In this document: piece after piece, positions 1 to 5,318 of the stretch
How positions within the stretch are numbered: position 1 is the stretch's first letter
Layout: each line of letters begins with the position of its first letter
From: Desulfobacterales bacterium
GTDB lineage: Bacteria > Desulfobacterota > Dissulfuribacteria > Dissulfuribacterales > JAMONC01
Direction: 5' to 3'
DNA length: 5,551 nucleotides
Assembly (NCBI GenBank): GCA_027066725.1
Contig: JAMONC010000350.1
Location: 1 to 5,551, forward strand
Position numbers and translations under genes: made by a program
The notes under the pieces: model-generated
The model's database searches: none
What the model saw: the letters and a program-made list of their open reading frames with translations, nothing else
Told to the model about the DNA's origin: nothing

Positions 1-1181
1 TAGGGCAAGGCATCTCTAGCATTAATTATTAGATTTATTATAATTTGTTGTAATGAATGAGGATCTGCTTCTATTAACCAAATATTATCCTGTAATATGG
101 TTTTGATAGATATAGATTTTTCAATGAAAGGTTTGCATAGTTTTATAGCATCTTTACATATTATATTTATATTCTGTATAGTTTTCTTAGTTGATTTATT
201 TTTACTAAAAAGTAATAATTGTCTTATTAATTCTGCTGCTTCTTGAGTGGTTTCTGTGGCTAATTTTAAAAATTTTTTAACTTTTAAATCCTTTTTTATA
301 TTTATTAGAGCAATTTCTATATTTCCCTGAATAGCATTTAATAAATTATTTAGATTGTGAGCTATTCCACCTGCTAGCATTCCAATAGCATCTAGTTTTT
401 GTAATTGATATAACTGTGATATAGTTTTTTCTTTTTCTTTCTCTGTCTCTAACTGTTTAGTTATATCTCTTAATATAGCTATGATACCATTATAATTATT
501 TTCTTTTTCTATTCTGTATAATTCAAATTCGATATTTTTATTATTAATACGTCTAATACTATTAAAGAAAGTTTTTTCTTTTTTTATTTTATCTATTAGT
601 TCAGTTGTTTTCTGTATAGTTTTTTTAGGATGTATATTAAAAATATTTTTACCTATTATTTTATTAGGATTAAAATTGTAGAGTTTACCGCTCATTTTAT
701 TAGCATAAATGATATTATCGTTTTTATCTAAAAAAATAATCCCTTCTTTAATATTTGATAATATTGTTTCCAGATGTTCTGACTTTTTCTTTAGTTTATC
801 TTGTAGTTTTTTTATTTGAGTTATTTCTCTCTGAAAGACAAGAACTCCTTGAAAGATATCGTTAGAGTCTGTTAATGGTACACCTTTACACCATACGTCT
901 ATAACTGAGTTATCTTTACATATAATTGATATCTCTCCTTCTTGAGGTATTTTCTGCTGTAATCTAGGGAAGTTTGTCATAAAGACATGTAATGATTCAG
1001 GAAGAAATATCTCTGTAATTTGTTTTCCTATTAGCTCTTCTCTGGTGTAACCATACACTTTAAAAGAGCTTTTACTACATTCAACAATAAACCCCTCTTT
1101 ATCTAAAATGAATACAGGGTCTGGAGATAAATGAAACCATTCCCTTAGAGGTTCTATAGAAAGATTTGATAGGTCTTTCAT
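1..1181 (-). CDS. PAS-PAS sensor histidine kinase, C-terminal part beyond the window
   Basis: Partial gene: 393 codons read leftward from an ATG at 1181-1179 with no stop before the window edge. The start is supported by AAAGGG (complement of 1190-1195), 8 nt before the ATG. The protein opens directly into a PAS domain (about residues 12-122, EWFHLSPDPVFILDKEG), followed by a second PAS domain (about 135-242, ILSNIKEGIIFLDKNDNIIYAN). A short Lys/Glu-rich helix leads to a HisKA dimerisation domain with H-box LAGGIAHNLNN. The phospho-acceptor is H275. The last visible residues, NLIINARDA (383-391), are the N-box of the HATPase domain; the G boxes lie outside. No membrane segment is visible, so it is probably a cytosolic sensor. 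The residue after the His is Asn rather than the usual Asp/Glu. Codons are strongly A/T-biased. It is divergent from the 1491-4917 operon. The signal is unknown, and a C-terminal receiver domain cannot be excluded. Confidence 0.92.
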   Translation of the reverse strand, partial: MKDLSNLSIEPLREWFHLSPDPVFILDKEGFIVECSKSSFKVYGYTREELIGKQITEIFLPESLHVFMTNFPRLQQKIPQEGEISIICKDNSVIDVWCKGVPLTDSNDIFQGVLVFQREITQIKKLQDKLKKKSEHLETILSNIKEGIIFLDKNDNIIYANKMSGKLYNFNPNKIIGKNIFNIHPKKTIQKTTELIDKIKKEKTFFNSIRRINNKNIEFELYRIEKENNYNGIIAILRDITKQLETEKEKEKTISQLYQLQKLDAIGMLAGGIAHNLNNLLNAIQGNIEIALINIKKDLKVKKFLKLATETTQEAAELIRQLLLFSKNKSTKKTIQNINIICKDAIKLCKPFIEKSISIKTILQDNIWLIEADPHSLQQIIINLIINARDALP

Positions 1182-1300
1182 AATAGTATCCCTTTAAAAG
1201 GTTTAATAAACAAGGCTAGATTTTTTTAATGTTTTTTGGCGACCAATTGTATTTATTCAGAAGAAGTTATTACATTTTTAATTTAAAAAATCTTTATATA

Positions 1301-1309
1301 TGTTATAAT
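1301..1309 (+). promoter_or_regulatory. Extended -10 promoter candidate
   Basis: TGTTATAAT is a perfect match to the extended -10 element (TG-N-TATAAT) reading toward the operon. No good -35 hexamer lies 16-18 nt upstream; that stretch is A/T-rich (TTTAAA). It lies in the left arm of the palindrome at 1302-1340, so a protein bound to the palindrome would cover it. In DNA this AT-rich, chance matches to TATAAT are frequent. Confidence 0.3.
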
Positions 1310-1340
1310 ATAACTAATTCAGAATAGTTATTATTATAAC
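1302..1340. repeat. Near-perfect palindrome, possible operator
   Basis: Left arm GTTATAATATAACTA (1302-1316) and right arm TAGTTATTATTATAAC (1325-1340) are reverse complements apart from one extra base in the right arm, around an 8-nt centre (ATTCAGAA). Each arm carries a TATAAT hexamer, one on each strand. It lies between the divergent kinase and operon. No T-tract typical of a terminator follows it. A dimeric regulator's operator or a transcribed hairpin are both possible. Confidence 0.6.
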
Positions 1341-1396
1341 TGACTCCAAAAAAATTACTAGCAGATTAGCCGATCCATTTTTTTATAATCCCATTC

Positions 1397-1426
1397 TTGA
1401 CGTATCCAGTATAAATGACTTATTTT
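1397..1426 (+). promoter_or_regulatory. Sigma-70-type promoter candidate for the operon
   Basis: TTGACG (1397-1402, five of six matches to the -35 consensus) is followed after 18 nt by TATTTT (1421-1426, four of six matches to the -10). A start near 1433 would give a leader of roughly 58 nt that includes the hairpin at 1455-1469 and the ribosome binding site at 1477. This is the best two-box candidate in the region, but the -10 is weak. Confidence 0.35.
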
Positions 1427-1454
1427 TTAACTTAGGCTTGTTGAATATCTAATC

Positions 1455-1469
1455 AAAGGATCTTCCTTT
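1455..1469 (+). promoter_or_regulatory. Small leader hairpin before the operon's ribosome binding site
   Basis: AAAGGA (1455-1460) and TCCTTT (1464-1469) form a perfect 6-bp stem with a 3-nt loop, ending 7 nt before the GAGAGG ribosome binding site of the first operon gene. AAAGGA is itself purine-rich and Shine-Dalgarno-like, but it is too far from the start codon to serve it. It could affect translation initiation or mRNA stability, or it could be chance. Confidence 0.25.
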
Positions 1470-1490
1470 AACAATTGAGAGGAAAAGTTA

Positions 1491-1802
1491 GTGAAATATC
1501 AAAGAAGAGTAATATATAAACAGTATCATATCTCTCCTTGGACCATTTTTATTGTCTTGCCTTTATTGATAGCTGGATTTTTTCTAGCCCTACCTATATT
1601 TCTTGTACTGTTTGCAGTTGTAATAATTGTAGGTGGTTTTCTTATGTGGCGTGCAGAAAGAGTTATCAGACAGTTTGAATCAGAGCTATTAAATCAGATG
1701 AATAATAAAGATATGCATAATGTTGATGATGATATTATAGATATAACAGATGATTGTAGAACAACTACAGATGATTCTGATAATCTTTACTTACCTAAAT
1801 AA
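1491..1802 (+). CDS. Small two-helix membrane protein with acidic tail
   Basis: A 103-residue protein that I do not recognise as a named family. It starts at GTG (1491), chosen because GAGAGGA (1477-1483) sits at good spacing and no other start precedes the membrane segments. A basic N-terminus (KYQRR) leads to two hydrophobic segments, about residues 17-34 and 35-52, separated only by the Pro-Ile stretch near 35, so they probably form a tight helical hairpin. The flank after the second helix is basic (RAERVIRQ), so both ends should face the cytoplasm by the positive-inside rule. The tail (about 74-98) is rich in Asp (VDDDIIDITDD) with one Cys (C89). It is the first gene of an apparent operon and ends 21 nt before the ASKHA gene, in the same reading frame. 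It could anchor or tether the downstream soluble proteins; that is inference. Confidence 0.8.
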   Translation: MKYQRRVIYKQYHISPWTIFIVLPLLIAGFFLALPIFLVLFAVVIIVGGFLMWRAERVIRQFESELLNQMNNKDMHNVDDDIIDITDDCRTTTDDSDNLYLPK

Positions 1803-1823
1803 AAGAGACCAGATATTCCAGTT

Positions 1824-3392
1824 ATGTTAGATAAAAAAAGTAATCCGGTTGTTAAAATAGTAGATTTGGAATTAACAGTTCCGTCATTAAATGATAATAG
1901 ATCTCACGAGACCAGATTAAGAACAGCTTTAAATGAAGAATTTGGTAAGGTATTAATACCTTTATATGCTTTAAAAAAGCTGGTTCATTTACCAGAATGG
2001 TCTTACCGTTTAAAGGTAGTATTATTATACTCTAATAATGTATGGGAAGTTGTTGACTGCTTTCCTGTTGATCAGGATATTAATATTTATGGTATAGCTA
2101 TAGATCTTGGAAGTACTTCAGTCGTTTTCTATTTAATTGATTTACTTACATCTAAGGTTTTAGAAACTGTTTCTAAACCAAACCCTCAAATAGTACATGG
2201 AGAAGACATATTAGACCGTATTTTATTTGCTGGTAGAGGTGATGGCTTAGAAATATTACAGAAGGAGATTGTAGAACTATTTAACAAAACCTTTAATAGT
2301 TTGTTAACTAAATACAACTCTAGCATAGAAGATCTTTTCTATATAAGTGTTGCTGGAAATACCACGATGTGTCATTTCTTATTTGCTCTGGATCCTTCTC
2401 ATTTATGCAAAGAGCCTTATATTCCTGTAGTTAATACTTTTGATCTGGTCTATGCTAAAGAGTTAGGTATTAATACTCATCCGTTAGGTCGTTTATATTG
2501 TTTTTCTAATGTAGGTAGTTATTTTGGCGGTGACCTGCTTGCAGGGATTTTAGCATCAAAAATGCATCTGAAAGAAGAAATTTCAATGCTTATAGATGTT
2601 GGTACAAATGCAGAGGTTGTCCTTGGTAATAATGAGTGGTTAGTAGCATGTGCTGGTGCTGCCGGTCCGGCCTTAGAGGGTGGTATTTTAGCCTGTGGTA
2701 TGAGGGCACAGCCGGGGGCTATAGAGAGGGTCTCTATAGATCCACACACCTTAAAGGTTTCTTATAAAACCATAGGTAATGCCTTGCCAAAGGGTCTATG
2801 CGGTTCAGGTATTATAGATCTTTTAAGTGCTCTTTTTCTTGCAGGGTTAGTAGAGCCTACAGGTAAATTAGTTCCCAGCAGGGATCCTGCTCGTATGATA
2901 CAGATTAATGGTGATTGGGCATATGTCGTTGCACATGAAACAGAGACTGCTCATGGAAAGCCTGTTTATATAGATCAGGGAGACATAAAAAATTTGGTGC
3001 GTTCAAAGGGCGCTATGTACACTATTTTAAACGTAGTGATTCAGAGTGTGGGAATAGAGTTTAAGGATATAGACCATTATTATGTCGCAGGCGCGTTTGG
3101 TTCCTATATAGATCCAGAGAAGGCTATAAATATTGGTATGCTACCAGATGTCCCGAAGGACAGGTTTGTTGGGCTTGGTAATGCTGCAGGAGAAGGAGCT
3201 GTTCAGGTCCTTCTGGATTATTCCAATATTCAAAGAATAGAAAGTATTAAAGACTCTATAACGTATCTTGAAATGAATGTCAGGGGCGACTTTATGAACC
3301 AGTTGACAGGGGCCTTATTTCTTCCTCATACAGACATGTCACGATTTCCTTCCATAGCAAAGAAATTAAAGGAATTAAAGAGAGATCTGTAA
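1824..3392 (+). CDS. ASKHA-domain ATPase, RACo/RamA-like, lacking the [2Fe-2S] domain
   Basis: A 522-residue protein of the DUF4445/RACo family, whose characterised members use ATP to reduce Co(II) corrinoid proteins to active Co(I). The visible order is the linker typical of the family (about 8-32, DLELTVPSLNDNR), a small middle region, and an ASKHA nucleotide-binding fold from about 88. Phosphate-1 loop: GIAIDLGSTSV (90-100). Other core motifs: VAGNTTMCHF (177-186), phosphate-2 LIDVGTNAEVVLG (256-268), ACAGAAGPALEGG (276-288), GLCGSG (324-329), adenosine motif VAGAFG (421-426). The family's C-terminal signature ALFLPH is at 497-502. Family members normally begin with a ferredoxin-like domain carrying four Cys; here the protein starts at the linker, and C79 is the only Cys before residue 183. 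An in-frame TAA at 1800-1802 rules out a longer start. The Shine-Dalgarno is weak (AAAAGAGA, about 15 nt away), suggesting coupling to the upstream gene. Electrons would have to come from a separate ferredoxin, or the role is not redox. Confidence 0.92.
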   Translation: MLDKKSNPVVKIVDLELTVPSLNDNRSHETRLRTALNEEFGKVLIPLYALKKLVHLPEWSYRLKVVLLYSNNVWEVVDCFPVDQDINIYGIAIDLGSTSVVFYLIDLLTSKVLETVSKPNPQIVHGEDILDRILFAGRGDGLEILQKEIVELFNKTFNSLLTKYNSSIEDLFYISVAGNTTMCHFLFALDPSHLCKEPYIPVVNTFDLVYAKELGINTHPLGRLYCFSNVGSYFGGDLLAGILASKMHLKEEISMLIDVGTNAEVVLGNNEWLVACAGAAGPALEGGILACGMRAQPGAIERVSIDPHTLKVSYKTIGNALPKGLCGSGIIDLLSALFLAGLVEPTGKLVPSRDPARMIQINGDWAYVVAHETETAHGKPVYIDQGDIKNLVRSKGAMYTILNVVIQSVGIEFKDIDHYYVAGAFGSYIDPEKAINIGMLPDVPKDRFVGLGNAAGEGAVQVLLDYSNIQRIESIKDSITYLEMNVRGDFMNQLTGALFLPHTDMSRFPSIAKKLKELKRDL

Positions 3393-3402
3393 TGGTTTTG
3401 TT

Positions 3403-4917
3403 ATGAAGCATTATTTCATTACTCGGATGCCTAATGAACCTGGTGCATTGCACAGGGCCGCTGAGATAGTTAGAAAATACAATGGTAATATAAGTAGGAT
3501 TCATTACGATTACAGGATAGATCCCCATACCACTTTTTTTGAGATATCTGTAGATGATAGCCTTTGTCTTGAAAACATACGGAAAGAGCTTCAAAAGATA
3601 GGTTATCTTCAGGAAACACTAGAACCTGTAGGTTTTTTGAGATTTAATGTCTATTTACCTAATAAGCCCGGTGCCTTATTTGATTTTCTGAACTATACGA
3701 CTTCTGCTAACGCAAATATAGCTTTTTTAGATTTTGATGAGAAGGGCAAGCATCCAGATCGTTTAACTGTGTGTCTAACTATAGAGAGATCTAATGTAAT
3801 AGATAGACTTTTAAATGCCTTAAAATCACGATATAGAATAGAGATTTTGGAATATGATCCTAGAGGGAGACAGCTTGATAAGACAGTTTTTTATCTGGAA
3901 TTTGCTCAAAAGATAAGGGAGCTCTTAGGCAGTGCTGAAGATAGGTTTTTATTACACTTATTAAATGATATAAATCATATTGTTCAGGAACTCTCAAATC
4001 TCAACAAAGAACCTACACAGGTCTTTAACAGTATAATTTCTACAGGTAAGAGATTAAGAAACTCGACAGGTAAAAATTTTTATTCTGATGTTCAGGTCGT
4101 AACCATCTCTAAAAATATAAAATTGTTCTGCTTTCAATTGCCCTGTGGCGGCAATATCTTTGTTCTTTCTTCCGACAAAAAATCTCTAATGATAGATACT
4201 GGTTTTGGAATATATCATGATGATGTTCTCAATATGTTTCAATATTTTGGACTCGGTGACATTACCAGATTAGATCGGATTCTTCTTACACATGCAGATG
4301 CTGATCATGCCGGGGCGGCAGGAATGTTTTCCTGTCCATCTTTTATGCATAAGGCAACGAGTGATGCCATTGATATAGCCAACAGGGCCTATGGTTCAAG
4401 GATAGAAACCTCTGTTTTAGAAGAGGTATATACAAAACTGATTAATCTGTTTTCTCATTTTTCTCCTCCAGAAAAGAGAGAGATTTTTCCTGATCAGGTT
4501 TTAGGATTACGTTCCATATTTCCCATAATTTACAAATTTAATTTTTCTGGAATAGAAATTGAGGTCTTGGAGAGTTTGGGAGGACATATCTTTGGTCAGG
4601 TTTATTTCTTGTTGAGAAAAGAGGGTATAATTTTTACTGGTGATAGTTTAATAAATTTTGATAGTTTAACCGAAGACAAGAAGGAGTTTGCAAATCTGGC
4701 TACCATATTAATGACCTCTGTAAATGTAGATTCACATACTGCATCTAAAGAAAGAGAGGCCCTTTTGGGGCTTATAAGGGACATAGATAAAGAACAGGTT
4801 TCTAGGGGCAAGAGATGCATAGTTTGTGGCGGTCATGGAGCTATTTCCGTTCTGGGAGAGGAAGGAAGGCTCGTTGTGCCAGATTTTCTGAGTATAGATA
4901 GATATAACAGAGGGTAA
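3403..4917 (+). CDS. Tandem ACT domains fused to a metallo-beta-lactamase-fold domain
   Basis: A 504-residue soluble protein. Two ACT-type ligand-binding domains come first: about 1-72, with the loop MPNEPGAL, and about 77-152, with LPNKPGAL. This P-N-x-P-G-A-L loop is where ACT domains usually bind amino acids. A helical connector (about 160-225) follows, then an MBL-fold domain (about 232-485) with an intact set of metal-binding motifs: THADADHAG (H297, D299, D301, H302), GGH (H395), FTGDS (D414) and CGGH (H478). The usual second His of HxHxDH is Asp (D299). HxDxDH occurs in ComEC-type MBL domains, while flavodiiron proteins have an acidic residue (HxExDH) at this place, so either hydrolytic or diiron chemistry is possible. 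No signal peptide is visible. The start is 10 nt after the ASKHA stop; the nearest purine-rich stretch (GAGAGA) is about 18 nt away, so translation is probably coupled. The substrate and ACT ligand are unknown. Domain calls are firm; the function is not. Confidence 0.9.
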   Translation: MKHYFITRMPNEPGALHRAAEIVRKYNGNISRIHYDYRIDPHTTFFEISVDDSLCLENIRKELQKIGYLQETLEPVGFLRFNVYLPNKPGALFDFLNYTTSANANIAFLDFDEKGKHPDRLTVCLTIERSNVIDRLLNALKSRYRIEILEYDPRGRQLDKTVFYLEFAQKIRELLGSAEDRFLLHLLNDINHIVQELSNLNKEPTQVFNSIISTGKRLRNSTGKNFYSDVQVVTISKNIKLFCFQLPCGGNIFVLSSDKKSLMIDTGFGIYHDDVLNMFQYFGLGDITRLDRILLTHADADHAGAAGMFSCPSFMHKATSDAIDIANRAYGSRIETSVLEEVYTKLINLFSHFSPPEKREIFPDQVLGLRSIFPIIYKFNFSGIEIEVLESLGGHIFGQVYFLLRKEGIIFTGDSLINFDSLTEDKKEFANLATILMTSVNVDSHTASKEREALLGLIRDIDKEQVSRGKRCIVCGGHGAISVLGEEGRLVVPDFLSIDRYNRG

Positions 4918-5002
4918 ATATTATCTCTGTCTGTAGAAAGCTTATGTTTAATAATAAATATATTATAGTTTTAAAAGGTTTTTCCGATAAATAAATTAAG
5001 GT

Positions 5003-5031
5003 CTTAAAAATAAGATGTTTTTATTTTTAAG
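5003..5031. repeat. 11-bp perfect inverted repeat before the four-Cys gene
   Basis: CTTAAAAATAA (5003-5013) and TTATTTTTAAG (5021-5031) are exact reverse complements around a 7-nt loop (GATGTTT). It lies 86 nt after the MBL gene and 30 nt before the ATG at 5061. The stem has a single G-C pair and is not followed by a T-tract on either strand, so it is a poor intrinsic terminator. It could be an operator for the small downstream gene or a weak transcript-end hairpin. Confidence 0.5.
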
Positions 5032-5050
5032 TTAAAAAAATATATAAATC

Positions 5051-5055
5051 GGAGG
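5051..5055 (+). promoter_or_regulatory. Strong ribosome binding site of the four-Cys protein
   Basis: GGAGG sits 5 nt before the ATG at 5061. It is the best Shine-Dalgarno in the window and fixes this start. It contrasts with the weak sites of the two genes upstream and suggests the small protein is translated efficiently and independently. Confidence 0.85.
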
Positions 5056-5060
5056 AAATT

Positions 5061-5258
5061 ATGGAAAAGTGTGAACTCCTTGATACTTGTGGTTTTTTTA
5101 AGAATTTTAAGGGAAACAGTGAGGTTGTTAAGCAAGGATGGATTAAGATGTTCTGTGAAGACAGGAATAAGTCTGAGAGATGTGCTAGAAAAAAATACAG
5201 AGAGCAGCATGGAGTTGCTCCTGTTGACAATATGAGTCCTACAGGAAAAATGCTTTAA
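5061..5258 (+). CDS. Small four-cysteine protein, probable metal or Fe-S binder
   Basis: A 65-residue soluble protein with four Cys (C4, C10, C32, C41) in the pattern C-x5-C-x21-C-x8-C, e.g. MEKCELLDTCGFF near the start and MFCEDRNKSERCARKKYREQ in the middle. The second half is basic and ends in a polar tail containing VDNMSPTGKML. It resembles small uncharacterised four-Cys proteins that I recall from Desulfobacterota and methanogens, but I cannot name a family. The spacing suits a zinc site or an Fe-S cluster better than disulfides in a cytosolic anaerobe. It is preceded by its own strong ribosome binding site and a 143-bp gap with an inverted repeat, so it is probably transcribed separately from the operon ending at 4917. 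It is followed after 8 bp by a strong stem-loop. Confidence 0.85.
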   Translation: MEKCELLDTCGFFKNFKGNSEVVKQGWIKMFCEDRNKSERCARKKYREQHGVAPVDNMSPTGKML

Positions 5259-5266
5259 AATTTTTT

Positions 5267-5308
5267 GTTAAAGAAGCCATCTTAAACTTGAGAGATGGCT
5301 TCTTTAAC
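5267..5308. terminator. Stem-loop terminator shared by convergent genes
   Basis: The left arm (5267-5282, GTTAAAGAAGCCATCT) and right arm (5293-5308) are perfect reverse complements over 16 bp, with a 10-nt loop. It fills the 60-bp gap between the four-Cys gene (stop at 5258) and the stop of the convergent regulator (5319), as expected of a bidirectional terminator. No run of T follows the stem on either strand: on the plus strand the T-run (5261-5266) precedes it. It may therefore act through Rho or as an mRNA 3'-end stabiliser. Confidence 0.75.
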
Positions 5309-5318
5309 TGTCTAGACA

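Larger units (their letters stand above)
1182..1490. other. AT-rich divergent intergenic region
   Basis: This stretch separates the divergently read histidine kinase and the three-gene plus-strand operon, and contains no supportable reading frame. It holds the kinase ribosome binding site at its left end, a long imperfect palindrome (1302-1340), a TATAAT hexamer at 1384-1389 with no recognisable -35 partner, a TTGACG-N18-TATTTT promoter candidate (1397-1426), a 6-bp hairpin (1455-1469) and the GAGAGG ribosome binding site of the GTG-started gene. I found no convincing -24/-12 sigma-54 promoter in it. Confidence 0.8.

Noticed and set aside
1235..1255. TTGGCGACCAATTGT as a possible sigma-54 (-24/-12) promoter
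   Set aside because: The GG is present but no GC dinucleotide lies at the required 10-nt spacing, so it fails the minimal consensus.
2519..2749. 76-codon minus-strand reading frame inside the ASKHA gene
   Set aside because: It is antisense to the conserved phosphate-2 region, and its Ala/Pro-rich translation reflects the GC-richer conserved codons of the real gene.
3292..3594. 100-codon minus-strand reading frame over the ASKHA/ACT-MBL junction
   Set aside because: It lies opposite two well-supported genes, shows no recognisable domain and has no plausible ribosome binding site; it is a shadow frame.
4602..4820. 72-codon minus-strand reading frame inside the MBL domain
   Set aside because: It is opposite the conserved FTGDS region of a firm coding sequence, with no domain or start signal of its own.
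4907..4930. ACAGAG/CTCTGT inverted repeat at the end of the MBL gene
   Set aside because: The stem is only 6 bp with a 12-nt loop, overlaps the stop codon and is not followed by T residues, so it is too weak to call a terminator.
5004..5230. Two overlapping minus-strand reading frames opposite the four-Cys gene
   Set aside because: The plus-strand frame has a strong Shine-Dalgarno and patterned Cys; the antisense frames are Phe/Leu-rich, overlap each other and have no start signals.
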